A DNA stretch of 64,000 nt, taken from NCBI GenBank assembly GCA_029863175.1, contig JAOTVX010000004.1, forward strand, positions 62,001-126,000. The letters run 5' to 3'. This document shows positions 46,802 to 57,194 of the stretch, piece by piece (within the stretch, counting starts at the first letter, position 1; each line of letters begins with the position of its first letter). A model generated the notes under the pieces. The model was not told the DNA's origin. It ran no database searches and saw only the letters and a list, made by a program, of their open reading frames with translations. The translations under genes were made by a program, and so were the position numbers. The stretch is from Betaproteobacteria bacterium. Its GTDB lineage: Bacteria > Pseudomonadota > Gammaproteobacteria > Burkholderiales > SG8-41.

Positions 46802-47392
46802 ATGAGCCGCACTCGGAGCTGGACCGGCCGTCGCAGGTTCCTGGGCACTGCGCTTGCGCTTCCGTTCGCCTCGATCGGCCCCGTGTCTGGCCAGACGTTG
46901 CTGCTGACACCGGCCTGCGGCGAAAAGCCCGAGCGAACGCCGTCGCAGACTGCGGGCCCCTTTTATACCCCCAATTCGCCGCGGCGCAGCTCGCTGGTCG
47001 AGCCGGGCAGCAAGGCGGAACGGCTCGTGCTGACCGGCCTCGTGCTCTCGCCGCAATGCAAGCCGGTGGCAAACGCGCTGCTCGACTTCTGGCATTGCGA
47101 CGAGGCGGGCGAATACGACAACAGAGGCTCTCGTTATCGCGGGCACATTTTTGTCGATACGCAGGGACGCTACAGCCTCGAGACCATCGTTCCGGGCGAA
47201 TACCCGGGGCGCACGCGCCACATTCACGTCAACGTGCAGGTGCCGGGTGGCCGCGTGTTAACAACCCAACTTTACTTTCCGGACGAACCCGGCAACCGCA
47301 CCGACGGCCTCTACCGCCGCGAGCTAACGATGCAAGTCGTGCGCAAAGGCGCACAGCGCGACGCGCGATTCGATTTCGTCGTGATATCCTAG
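46802..47392 (+). CDS. Intradiol ring-cleavage dioxygenase-like protein, exported
   Basis: 196 residues from ATG 46802. Tat-like signal (GRRRFLGTALALPFASIG). Intradiol dioxygenase core: QTAGPFY, ALLDFWHCDEAGEYDN, YRGHIFVDTQGRYSLETIVPGEYPGRTRHIHVNV with the Tyr/His iron ligands. Exported members of this family occur next to msrA and metal genes; their substrates are not known and catechol cleavage should not be assumed. Confidence 0.82.
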   Translation: MSRTRSWTGRRRFLGTALALPFASIGPVSGQTLLLTPACGEKPERTPSQTAGPFYTPNSPRRSSLVEPGSKAERLVLTGLVLSPQCKPVANALLDFWHCDEAGEYDNRGSRYRGHIFVDTQGRYSLETIVPGEYPGRTRHIHVNVQVPGGRVLTTQLYFPDEPGNRTDGLYRRELTMQVVRKGAQRDARFDFVVIS

Positions 47393-47589
47393 CGCCGCTT
47401 TTCTCCCCAGACACTTCCGGAGGCGTCCCCTTGTCGGTGACGCCGTTTCTCCGCGTTGTATTTCTCGACTCACGACTCACGCCGCCACCTCGGCTAGAGC
47501 ACGGAGCGTCCCAACGATGTCGCGTCGGTGGCTTGCGCCGATTCGCCTGGCCGCATCCCCACTGAACCGTGGGGCCCCTGCTTCCCGGC

Positions 47590-49239
47590 TTACGTCGCGA
47601 CCTTGAGATTGAGCATCATGCCGCCGTCCTCGTGCTCCATGTTGTGGCAGTGGACCATGTAGACCTGGTCGCCAAGATACGGGTGCGAGAAGTCCGTCAC
47701 GATGCGCACCGTTTCGCCCGGCCACACGAGCACCGTGTCCTTCCAGCCCAGGTCGGCTACGGTGAGTCCGGTTGCGGCGTCAGCAATGCGACGAACCTGC
47801 TCGGGACTGCCGCTGCGCGAGAGCACCTGGAACAGGAATCCGTGAATGTGAAACGGGTGGGGCATAGTGGGAGGAAGATTGCGGATTTCCCATGTCTCGA
47901 TCGCCCCGCGCTTGACGACGATGGGCGTCTGGTGCCCGACATAAGTGAGCCCGTTGATGCGCCAGGTACCCTTCCGTTGATCGAGCGTGATGGGGCGGGG
48001 ACGGGAACCTGCGTGCTGGAGCGGTTCGAGCTTGGATAGCTCAAGCGGAACGGTGCGGCCGTACGTCACTCTGTCCCGGACCCGGATACGCATCAGTTCG
48101 ATCTCCGCGCCATCGGCGGAGAGAGCATCGGGTTCCGAGAGTGGCGCGTCGGCGCGCTGTGGTGCCTGTCCGGCAGGTTTGTGGAGAGGCATGCTGTCGA
48201 ACGGCAGGCTGACGAGCGTCACCGCCTCGCCGCGCGCGGCGTAGCGCAAATCAAGCAGAATGTCCAGACGCTCGGCCGGGCTGAGATAAGCCTCCTTTAC
48301 GGTGCGCGGGCGATCGAGCAGGCCACCGTCGGTGCCAATCACCGTGAAGTCGATCAGGCGCTCAGCGTGTCGGAAAGCAAGGCGGTAGATACGAGCATTC
48401 GAGCCATTTAGCAAGCGGAAGCGGTAGACGCGTGAAGCGACATCCAGGTGCGGCCGGGGGGTAAGGTTAACCAGGACTTGGTCACCGAGATAGCCTTGGA
48501 AGCGTTCGGTGCCGGTCGGAGCGAACACAGGATTTCCGTCGGCATCGAGACGCTTGTCCTGCACGATGAGCGGGATGTCGGTCGCGCCCAAGCGCAGGTC
48601 GAGCGCTCGCTGCAACGCGAGCTCTTCCTCGTCCTCGACGATAAAGAGCCCCGCCATTCCGCGATAAATCTGCTGCCCGGAGAGCCCGTGGGGGTGAGGG
48701 TGGTACCAGTACGTACCGGCGCGGTTGGGGATGACGAACTGATACTCATAGGTCTTACCGCCGGCTACGGCATAGTGGGGATGGCCGTCGTTGTTGCTGT
48801 CCACCTTGAAGCCGTGCCAGTGAATGATCCCGGGATCTTCGAGCGTATTCCAGAACTTTGCGTTGAAAGCGCTGCCGGTACGTGCACGGAACACGGGGTT
48901 GAGATAGGTGCCCCCCCGATGGTCAACCTCGTAGGCGAGGAGATTGGCTGATTTGTCCCCGAACAGCGGGTAACGCACCGGCCGCGCGACGATCGTGATT
49001 GCCGCCTGGCCTTCGAGCACACCGTAGAGGCCGTCCCTGCCGGGCAACCGCAGCGCGTTCGGGAACGCCGGGTCCGGTGGCAGCGGTGGCTCGGGCGGCG
49101 TCAGCGGTTCCCCGAAACGTCCGCGGCGCCACCACCAGAAGCCGCCGGCAAGGCCGGCGCCGGTTGCGCTTGCCCCCGCGGCGAGGATCAATCTTCTGCG
49201 GCGCGCTTTGTCCAAGTTTCTTGCCCCCTGTCGGTGCAA
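47590..49239 (-). CDS. Multicopper oxidase (laccase-like)
   Basis: 549 residues. Tat-like N-terminus KARRRRLILAAGASATGAGLAG. Copper ligands: HWHGFKVD, YHPHPHG, HPFHIHG and HCHNMEHEDGGMM, all complete. This differs from the copper-cluster oxidase at 42 kb and resembles laccase/bilirubin-oxidase types. It is located in the periplasm and probably oxidises metals or phenols. A decayed copy of its C-terminus lies at 45.7 kb. About 190 bp of gene-free DNA precede it on the left. Confidence 0.92.
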   Translation of the reverse strand: MHRQGARNLDKARRRRLILAAGASATGAGLAGGFWWWRRGRFGEPLTPPEPPLPPDPAFPNALRLPGRDGLYGVLEGQAAITIVARPVRYPLFGDKSANLLAYEVDHRGGTYLNPVFRARTGSAFNAKFWNTLEDPGIIHWHGFKVDSNNDGHPHYAVAGGKTYEYQFVIPNRAGTYWYHPHPHGLSGQQIYRGMAGLFIVEDEEELALQRALDLRLGATDIPLIVQDKRLDADGNPVFAPTGTERFQGYLGDQVLVNLTPRPHLDVASRVYRFRLLNGSNARIYRLAFRHAERLIDFTVIGTDGGLLDRPRTVKEAYLSPAERLDILLDLRYAARGEAVTLVSLPFDSMPLHKPAGQAPQRADAPLSEPDALSADGAEIELMRIRVRDRVTYGRTVPLELSKLEPLQHAGSRPRPITLDQRKGTWRINGLTYVGHQTPIVVKRGAIETWEIRNLPPTMPHPFHIHGFLFQVLSRSGSPEQVRRIADAATGLTVADLGWKDTVLVWPGETVRIVTDFSHPYLGDQVYMVHCHNMEHEDGGMMLNLKVAT

Positions 49240-49267
49240 AACTAAGACCGCCGCGGCGGTGGCGCGT

Positions 49268-49618
49268 TCAGATTTCGATGCCGAATCGCGCTAGCAGCGG
49301 CACGGCCGCGAGGTAACAGACCGCCATCACCACGACAGACATTCCGAGGCTCGCGTAGAACCCCCACCCATGCTTGAGAAGGGCAGGGAGGACCAGGAAC
49401 ATTGGCAGAGTCGGCAGCACGAGCCAGAAAGTGGCAATGGAGAGCTCCGAGATCCTCCCGGTGTCACGCGTGTCCACATAGAGCCAGATCATGGCAAGAA
49501 TTGAGATGAGCGGCAGCGACTTGATGAGCGCGCCCATCCCGGCGCTGTGTTTGGCGATCTCCGAGACGGCAACGATGATGCCAGCGGAAAGGAAGAGCTT
49601 GACGAGGTAGTAGGTCAT
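49268..49618 (-). CDS. DUF3147 membrane protein
   Basis: 116 residues from ATG 49618, four predicted transmembrane helices. The pattern HSAGMGALIKSLPLISILAMIWLYVDT followed by FWLVLPTLPMFLVLPALLKHGWGFYASLG is characteristic of DUF3147. Function unknown. It is separated from the oxidase gene by 28 bp and may be co-transcribed with it. Confidence 0.82.
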   Translation of the reverse strand: MTYYLVKLFLSAGIIVAVSEIAKHSAGMGALIKSLPLISILAMIWLYVDTRDTGRISELSIATFWLVLPTLPMFLVLPALLKHGWGFYASLGMSVVVMAVCYLAAVPLLARFGIEI

Positions 49619-49650
49619 GGAGGGCGACCTTGTCTGGTTGAAAAACAAAA

Positions 49651-49826
49651 TGAACCGCAGATAAACGCAGATAAACGCCGATGAAAAATAGAGAACGGGC
49701 CACAGAGGACACAAAGTTCACAGAGGAGGCCGGCGGGTAGTGCATATGCTGCGACACTTGGTCTTCTCTGTGTTCTCTGTGGCTAATGCCTCTTTTCTTG
49801 ATTTATCTGCGTGTATCTGCGGTTAA
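49651..49826. repeat. Dispersed nested inverted-arm repeat
   Basis: The 236-bp gap between DUF3147 and senA contains two nested inverted pairs. The outer arms are ACCGCAGATAAACGCAG (from 49654) and TATCTGCGTGTATCTGCGGT (49805-49824); the inner arms are CACAGAGGACACAAAG (from 49701) and CTCTGTGTTCTCTGTGG (49767-49783). The outer word also occurs at 17.35 kb and 51.17 kb. No coding capacity. Confidence 0.7.
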
Positions 49827-49854
49827 TTGTTTTGCGTTCTAGGGGAGGCGGCGC

Positions 49855-51132
49855 TCAGCGATCCAGCGCGCAGGTGCGGAACCCGGCGAAAACGTCGTTG
49901 CGGTCCGGCGTGTAGAAATTGCGCCACGTGTTGCGGATGAGACGGCGGGTCGTCGCGAAGCTGCCGCCTCTCAGCACCTTGTGTGTGCCGAACCAGGGCT
50001 CGGAGTATTCCTTGTAGGGGTCGACGATGAAACCGGGGTAGGGGCCAAAGGTGGTCGTCGTCCACTCCCAGACATTTCCCATCAGCTGCCGGCAACCCGA
50101 GGCGGAATCTCCCGCAGTGTACGACTCGACGCTGGCAAGACCTGCGGTTTCGAGATTGGCGAGCGCTGTCGCTGGTGGTGTGGAGCCCCACGGATAGCGA
50201 CGCTTCTCGCGCGCAGTGGGATCCCAGGAAGCGGCATACTCCCACTCGGATTCCGTGGGCAGCCTCCGCCCCGCGAAGCGGCAATACGCGTTCGCCTCGT
50301 GCCAGTTCACATGTAAAACGGGCTCGCTCGGGCGCAGCGGTACGACCCGTTCGAAACGCCGCTGAAGCCAGGCGTCGTCCTGCCGGACCCAGTACTTCGG
50401 CGCCGCCAGGCCCGCGCGGTTCCTCCATTCCCAGCCCTCGTCGCTCCACCATTCGCGGCGGTTGTAGCCGCCCGCGTCGACGAAGGCAGAGAACTCGGCA
50501 TTGGTGACCGCCGTGCGCGACAGACGGAACGGACGGATCTCCACTTCATGAGCCCACTTCTCGTTGTCGAAAACGAAAGCGCTGCCCTGATTGGCACCGA
50601 GCATGAAGGTTCCACCGGGAAGCTCTGCGTCGCCGGCAATCGACTCGGGAGGGCCGGCAGCGCTTTCGTTTTCCGGAAAAGGATTACCGTACTCCAGTGT
50701 TTGCCGGGTGTAGTGGAACGCTTCGGCGTGCATATCTTCGTGAAAAATCGCAAGCTGAACAAAGTAATGCAGCTCGCGATTTTCCGGCTCGCGCTCGATC
50801 CTTCCAAGAACGCGCTCCAGGACCTCTGCCTGATACGACCTCGTCGCTTTCAGGTCGGGAAGCGTCAGGTTCCAGCGCGTGTCATGCGCCACTTCCGCGG
50901 AGTTGTAGAGCGCATCTGCGCCCGGGACGAGTGCCTCCGGAGGCGTCCCCCGCGAGCTGTTACGCAGGCACCAGAACTCCTGGAACCAGGCGACGTGCCC
51001 GAGCTCCCAGAGCGGCGGGTTGACGATCGTGAGCTTGGGGCCGAGCAGCTGGTTCCCGTCCAGGTCCGCAGTAATCCGGGTAAGATGCGTTCGGCTGGCG
51101 CGCAGCTCGGCGGCGAGGAGGGCCGGGTCCAT
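49855..51132 (-). CDS. senA: Selenoneine synthase, EgtB-like nonheme iron enzyme
   Basis: 425 residues from ATG 51132. An N-terminal DinB-like helical domain carries the iron-binding HxxxHxE motif (IFHEDMHAEAFHYTRQ), followed by a formylglycine-generating-enzyme (SUMF1) domain with RLPTESEWEYAAS, LMGNVWEWTTTTFGPYPGF and LRGGSFAT. EgtB couples Cys/gamma-Glu-Cys to hercynine; the SenA subgroup instead uses a selenosugar to make selenoneine. The divergent neighbour is a SenB-type glycosyltransferase, which is what supports senA over egtB. No egtD or SelD/SenC gene is in the window. Confidence 0.8.
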   Translation of the reverse strand: MDPALLAAELRASRTHLTRITADLDGNQLLGPKLTIVNPPLWELGHVAWFQEFWCLRNSSRGTPPEALVPGADALYNSAEVAHDTRWNLTLPDLKATRSYQAEVLERVLGRIEREPENRELHYFVQLAIFHEDMHAEAFHYTRQTLEYGNPFPENESAAGPPESIAGDAELPGGTFMLGANQGSAFVFDNEKWAHEVEIRPFRLSRTAVTNAEFSAFVDAGGYNRREWWSDEGWEWRNRAGLAAPKYWVRQDDAWLQRRFERVVPLRPSEPVLHVNWHEANAYCRFAGRRLPTESEWEYAASWDPTAREKRRYPWGSTPPATALANLETAGLASVESYTAGDSASGCRQLMGNVWEWTTTTFGPYPGFIVDPYKEYSEPWFGTHKVLRGGSFATTRRLIRNTWRNFYTPDRNDVFAGFRTCALDR

Positions 51133-51167
51133 CAAGCGTGAGTCCGCAACGTTTCCTGGAACAACAA

Positions 51168-51326
51168 TATTAACCGCAGATAAACACAGATGAACGCCGA
51201 TAACTTCAAAGATCAACAATAGACAGGATTGACAAAATTAACAAGACGGAGATTCAATCAGCAAAACCCGAATTCCCATCAAGTCTCGTTTCTTGATCTA
51301 ATCCTGTCAATCCTGTCTATTCTTGT
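51168..51326. repeat. Dispersed inverted-arm repeat between senA and senB
   Basis: The gap between the divergent sen genes includes the TAACCGCAGATAAACACAG word (from 51171) and an inverted pair: AATAGACAGGATTGACA (from about 51219) and TGTCAATCCTGTCTATT (51305-51321). Because both genes read outward, their promoters must lie within or beside this repeat. No clear -35/-10 could be chosen. Confidence 0.6.
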
Positions 51327-51346
51327 TGTTGGATGACAGCCGCCAC

Positions 51347-52312
51347 ATGAAAATCGCCATCACCGTTCCACCGTCCGCTGTGCCTCGAAGCGGTAACCGG
51401 CATACCGCCGCGCGCTGGTGTGCCTTCTTGCGCAGCCTCGGGCATCGGGTGGGCGTGGGCACCGACTGGAATGGCGGCGAAGACGACATGCTGTTGGCGC
51501 TGCATGCCTACAAGAGCTATCCGTCGATCGCGCGATTCAGGCAGCAGCGACCTGATGCGCCGCTCGTGCTGGCGCTGACCGGCACCGATCTCTATCGTGA
51601 CATCCGCGAGCAAGCTGAGGCCAGGCAGGCGCTCAAGTTGGCGACCCGATTGATCGTGCTGCAGGAGGAAGGGCTCAATGAATTGACCTCTGCCTTAAGA
51701 AAGAAGGCGATGGTCGTTTATCAGTCGTCGGACGTGAGGTTGCGGCACGCTCCGGCGAAAGGCGGATTCAGGGTCGCGGTCATCGGTCACCTGCGCGGCG
51801 AGAAGGATCCGTTCCGTGCCGCCCGGGCGCTGGCGCATATCGCGCCCTCGGCCCCGATCGAACTGTTACAGATTGGCGACGCGCTGGATCCGGCGATGCG
51901 AGCGGAATGCGAGTCGTGGGAAAAACGCGATCCGCGCTACCGTTGGCTGGGCAGCCTGCCGCATGCGACCGCGATGCGCCGGCTGTCCACGTGCCACCTG
52001 CTGGTCGTCAGCTCCGTCATGGAAGGCGGTGCGAACGTCATTTGCGAGGCTGCCCGCATCGGTGTTCCGGTGCTTGCATCCCGAATTCAGGGAAACGTCG
52101 GCATGCTGGGCCGTGATTACCCGGGCTACTTTCCGCTGTTCGACGACAAGTCGCTCGCGCGGTTGATCGAACGCTGCCGTGCGGACGCTCGCTTCTATGC
52201 GTCGCTTAAGAAGGCGGTGTTGCGACGGCGCGCATTGTTCGCGCCGAGCGCGGAGCGGGCGGCTTTGAAGGTCTCGCTGCGGGATTTGCCGTCCGACGGC
52301 CGGCGCACGTAA
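51347..52312 (+). CDS. senB: Selenosugar synthase, SenB-type glycosyltransferase
   Basis: 321 residues from ATG 51347. Starts KIAITVPPSAVPRSGNRHTAARWCAFLRSLGHRV, a signature of the TIGR04348/SenB glycosyltransferases, followed by ALTGTDLYRDI, VIGHLRGEKDPFRAA and VSSVMEGGANVICEAARIGVPVLASRIQGNVGMLG of the GT-B fold. SenB makes a C-Se bond between a UDP-sugar and selenophosphate, giving the substrate for SenA. Divergent from senA. Start lacks a strong ribosome-binding site. Confidence 0.82.
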   Translation: MKIAITVPPSAVPRSGNRHTAARWCAFLRSLGHRVGVGTDWNGGEDDMLLALHAYKSYPSIARFRQQRPDAPLVLALTGTDLYRDIREQAEARQALKLATRLIVLQEEGLNELTSALRKKAMVVYQSSDVRLRHAPAKGGFRVAVIGHLRGEKDPFRAARALAHIAPSAPIELLQIGDALDPAMRAECESWEKRDPRYRWLGSLPHATAMRRLSTCHLLVVSSVMEGGANVICEAARIGVPVLASRIQGNVGMLGRDYPGYFPLFDDKSLARLIERCRADARFYASLKKAVLRRRALFAPSAERAALKVSLRDLPSDGRRT

Positions 52313-52391
52313 AAAGGAACACGTTCCCGCCGTCACCACCCTCAGGGCCGGTGACGATCCGATAAGAAACCACTTTCACGATGATGTGATT

Positions 52392-52419
52392 TGGCTTGAA
52401 AAAATGCTTGTTCAAGCCA
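52392..52419 (+). terminator. Hairpin downstream of senB
   Basis: TGGCTTGAA and TTCAAGCCA form a perfect 9-bp stem with a 10-nt loop, 80 bp after the senB stop. No U-tract follows. The remaining ~230-bp space to the mer operon is otherwise featureless. Confidence 0.45.
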
Positions 52420-52543
52420 CGCTGCGTGGGCCGAAATGATGTAGGTCTACGTACCGCGGGCCGGGGAGGTTGCTTTTGACGTGTGTGTCGTCTCCATGAT
52501 TAATGCATCTTTATTGGTTTTTCGCGCAGCTCCCTACAGAAAT

Positions 52544-52906
52544 CTAACGCGGGGAGGCCAGCGCCCGGCGCCCGCTGAAGAAGTCCCACACGCTGCTCGC
52601 GATCATCACGGCGAGGCCGGCATAGACCAGCGCCGGCAGAAACCACAAGGCCACGAAGGCTGCAACGGCGCCTGCGAGGCCCGTCCAAAAGGGCGCGAGG
52701 TTGCCGTGAGATCGCGCCGATCGATAAAGCAACCACGTGCTCAGGCCGAGAAAACCCAGATAGAGCGGAATGAGAAACGCATCATTGATCAGGAAACCCG
52801 CGCCGATCGCGGTTAGCAACGACAGCGCGCCTGTCACGCCCAAACAACATGCGCCTGCGAAACCCGCTCCGGCGACCGACGTGCATTGTTTACAGAGTTC
52901 TTTCAC
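52544..52906 (-). CDS. MerC-like mercury transport membrane protein
   Basis: 120 residues, four predicted transmembrane helices. N-terminus MKELCKQCTSVAGAGFAGACCLGVTGALSLL has a CxxC and a vicinal Cys pair in the first helix, as expected for an Hg(II)-conducting protein. Helices continue to VMIASSVWDFF. It is the last gene of the mer operon, 9 bp after merA. The size and Cys placement suit the MerC family, though sequence likeness could not be measured. Confidence 0.65.
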   Translation of the reverse strand: MKELCKQCTSVAGAGFAGACCLGVTGALSLLTAIGAGFLINDAFLIPLYLGFLGLSTWLLYRSARSHGNLAPFWTGLAGAVAAFVALWFLPALVYAGLAVMIASSVWDFFSGRRALASPR

Positions 52907-52915
52907 GATCTGCTC

Positions 52916-54879
<1,964 letters not shown>

Positions 54880-54880
54880 T

Positions 54881-55237
54881 TCAGCCTCCGAGAAACAGCG
54901 CCATGCCGTACGGGACGGCGGCGGTAATGGCCACGAACGTGGTCACGATCGAGAACGCAATTTTGTAGGCCCGGCGAGTCCTCGGAACCGCACACACCTC
55001 GCCGGCCTCGCACTGCGCGGCCGGCCGGTAGATTCTTTTCCAGGCAAAGGCGAGCGCCACCACGGCAATGCCGATGAAAACCCAGCGGTAGGGCGTGGGT
55101 GCGGTCAAATAGCTCACCCACGCTCCGCCCAGTCCGACGCTGACGAGTATCAACGGACCAACGCAGCACGCCGATGCGAATATGGCGGCGACGCTGCCGG
55201 TTACCAGCGAGCCGGTTTCAGCCTTGCTTTCGATCAT
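54881..55237 (-). CDS. merT: Mercuric transport protein MerT
   Basis: 118 residues, three transmembrane helices. Helix 1 has the vicinal pair SACCVGPLIL; the loop between helices 2 and 3 has AAQCEAGEVCAV, the cytosolic Cys pair. It carries Hg(II) from MerP through the inner membrane to MerA. First gene behind the mer promoter; its TGA is 2 bases before the merP ATG. Confidence 0.95.
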   Translation of the reverse strand: MIESKAETGSLVTGSVAAIFASACCVGPLILVSVGLGGAWVSYLTAPTPYRWVFIGIAVVALAFAWKRIYRPAAQCEAGEVCAVPRTRRAYKIAFSIVTTFVAITAAVPYGMALFLGG

Positions 55238-55270
55238 GCGCGGATTTCCTTATGCTGCTGCGAAGGTGTA

Positions 55271-55301
55271 ACCTTACTTCCGTAGTTAGCTACGGAGTCA
55301 A
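55271..55301 (-). promoter_or_regulatory. mer promoter/operator
   Basis: Minus strand: TTGACT (55301-55296), 19-bp spacer, TAAGGT (55276-55271). The dyad CCGTAG-TTAG-CTACGG (55280-55295) fills the spacer. The sequence is very close to the Tn21/Tn501 merT promoter. merR reads away on the other strand. Confidence 0.88.
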
Positions 55302-55306
55302 GCGAG

Positions 55307-55726
55307 ATGTTGAAGCGCACCGCTATGGAAAAAGGCATCAGAATCAGTGAGCTGGCCAAGCAAGCCGGGGTCCACGTCGAGACCATCCGTTACTACCAGG
55401 GCATCGGCCTGTTGCCCCGCCCCCGCCGGGAGCATGGCCGCATCCGGCGCTATGACTCGGCTGACCTTAAACGGCTGCGCTTTATCAAGCGCGCGCAAGC
55501 GCTGGGCTTTTCGCTGGAGGAAATTGCCTTGCTGCTAGGCCTTTCCAATGGTGAACACTGTGAAGAGACTAAAGGGCTCGCGGAAAAGAAGCTCGCCATG
55601 GTCGAGGACAAAATCACCGACTTGGCGGCTATTGAGAAGGCGCTGAAGGGGCTGATCACGGAATGTTCGAAAGGCAGCCGAAGATCCGGCTGCCCGATCA
55701 TCGATGCCTTGGCGGCTGATCGTTAA
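55307..55726 (+). CDS. merR: Mercury-responsive MerR regulator
   Basis: 139 residues (133 if the inner ATG at 55325 is used). Helix-turn-helix IRISELAKQAGVHVETIRYYQGIGLLPRP; Hg(II) ligand cysteines as in MerR: NGEHCEETKG, ITECSKGSRRSGCPII (three Cys). Divergent from the merT promoter. Its 3' end overlaps a convergent frame from the 55.7-56.3 kb gene. Confidence 0.95.
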   Translation: MLKRTAMEKGIRISELAKQAGVHVETIRYYQGIGLLPRPRREHGRIRRYDSADLKRLRFIKRAQALGFSLEEIALLLGLSNGEHCEETKGLAEKKLAMVEDKITDLAAIEKALKGLITECSKGSRRSGCPIIDALAADR

Positions 55727-55734
55727 TTCAGCGG

Positions 55735-56287
55735 GCCCGCGACAAAAAAGATCGAGTACCGGGTCCGGACTCACCGATATCTGGATCCGGTAGCGCACGC
55801 CCGCGCGCAGTTCGAAGACTCCCGCTTTCATGCGCCTCCCGCAGAGGTCGACCCACTGATACGGCTTTGCGGTGGCGAATCGATTGCGCTCCTGGTCAAC
55901 CACGTCAATCCATGCCCGGCTCACGGTGCCAAGAACGTAGGTTCCCGTCACCGAGGGGGTCAGGGCGAACAGCCCGCCCCCGTCGCGAGGTCGCCCCTGT
56001 TTTTTCTCCGGTACGAGCGCAAATTTCACTTTGTCCATCGCGTGAAGTTTCGCGCTCACTACCTTGTTGACCGGTAGCTCGTGACGCGCCGCGTCAGCCG
56101 TCGCCGCTGCCATGACGCCATCTGCAGGTTGCGTGACCGGCTCGCAACCGCCTCCCAGCCGTTTCAAGACCTTTCTCTGGAGGAACTCCCATACGGCCTT
56201 GTCCTTGTCTTGCGGTAGGAGTCCCATGGTGGAGCCAGTCGCAGGGCAGGCGAGGGCGACCAAAAGAAAAAAATAGCGCAGCTTCAT
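55735..56287 (-). pseudogene. Exported protein of unknown function, 3' end disrupted at merR
   Basis: About 185 residues of genuine-looking sequence: signal peptide MKLRYFFLLVALACPATGS, ALVPEKKQGRPRDGGGLFALTP, TVSRAWIDVVDQERNRFATAKPYQWVDLCGRRMKAGVFELRAGVRYRIQISVSPDPVLDL. After position ~55735 the frame runs on antisense through merR to 55535, which is not a natural ending. The 3' end was therefore probably replaced when the mer operon joined here. Family unknown. End coordinate approximate. Confidence 0.5.
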
Positions 56288-56410
56288 TTCCGCTCCTTCT
56301 TGAGCGTTGACGGATAGCCGGCGTCCCTGGTCGCCTTGCGCAATACCTCCATGTTGGTCTTCGGGTCGTCGAAGGGGGCCACGGCCCCGGCTTTTTCAAG
56401 GATTACGTTG
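56284..56410 (-). pseudogene. merP 3' fragment (second copy)
   Basis: The minus strand encodes EINANVILEKAGAVAPFDDP, then KTNMEVLRKATRDAGYPSTL and KKERK before a TGA. This matches the last ~43 codons of the intact merP ([20 protein letters not shown]...[11 protein letters not shown]). The N-terminal half with the metal motif is missing and the frame is joined to the end of the TVP38-like gene. It marks a recombination boundary. Confidence 0.7.
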
Positions 56411-57121
56411 GCGTTGATTTCGGGAATCCGGCCGCTTGCCAAGGCGCTGGCGCAGGAAATGCACCGCAACCGGGACCAGCGTGATCAAGCCCAACGCCAG
56501 CACGGCGTACATGATCCTGTCGGATTCTCCGGTTGCCATCTCGCCGCCGACGTGGGCGAGAAAGAAACTCGCCGGCGCGATGCCGGCAAGGGTGGCGATC
56601 GCGAAGCGCCACCAGGAAAGCGCCGTCAGCCCCGCCGCGTAGCTCACCACGTCGAAGGAGATGAACGGCACCAAGCGGCTCGAGAACACGACCGTCATCA
56701 GCACATTCTGGGAGCCGAGCCACCCCACTGGCAGACGATCGCCGAACCAGCGCTGCAGGGTGTCGCGCCCAAGCAGGCGCGCGACGCCGAAGGCGGCGAG
56801 TGCTCCGAGCTCGGCGCCAAGCAGGACGTAGAGCATGCCCCAGCCGTGACCATAGGCGGCGCCGGCTGCGACGGCGATCGGGGCGCTGGGGATCGGGCTC
56901 ACCATGATGGCAAGCACCATCAACGTGATCACCGCGAATGGACCCGCCGCGCCAAGCGCGACGATGCGCTGACGCAGTGCGGGCCCGTCGAGGATCGTCG
57001 CCAGGACTCCGGTTTCCTCAAGCAGACAATAGGCCCCCGCCAGCGCGAGGACGATTGCGATTACGGCGACGATTCTGATCGCGGGATCCTTCATCAACTG
57101 GCGCGAGCGGCGGGCCGTCAT
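56396..57121 (-). CDS. TVP38/TMEM64-family (DedA-like) membrane protein
   Basis: 241 residues, about six transmembrane helices. Core motif VSPIPSAPIAVAAGAAYGHGWGMLYVLLGAELGALAAFGVARLLGRD and FSSRLVPFISFDVVSYAAGLTALSWWRF are typical of TVP38/SNARE-associated proteins, common next to merA. The last residues (KRPDSRNQRQRNP) come from the merP fragment region, so the natural C-terminus may have been changed. Function unknown. Confidence 0.82.
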   Translation of the reverse strand: MTARRSRQLMKDPAIRIVAVIAIVLALAGAYCLLEETGVLATILDGPALRQRIVALGAAGPFAVITLMVLAIMVSPIPSAPIAVAAGAAYGHGWGMLYVLLGAELGALAAFGVARLLGRDTLQRWFGDRLPVGWLGSQNVLMTVVFSSRLVPFISFDVVSYAAGLTALSWWRFAIATLAGIAPASFFLAHVGGEMATGESDRIMYAVLALGLITLVPVAVHFLRQRLGKRPDSRNQRQRNP

Positions 57122-57194
57122 TTCTGGATCCAGCGATTGTAGACACCCGCGACGAAAAGATCACCGTTCGAGACGCCCGCCACGCCGCCTGGCG

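Noticed and set aside
57118..57194. Short frame ending NGDLFVAGVYNRWIQK with an ATGA junction to the TVP38-like gene
   Set aside because: Suggestive junction, but only about 21 residues from a possible GTG and no family; may be the end of a lost gene. Not enough to call.
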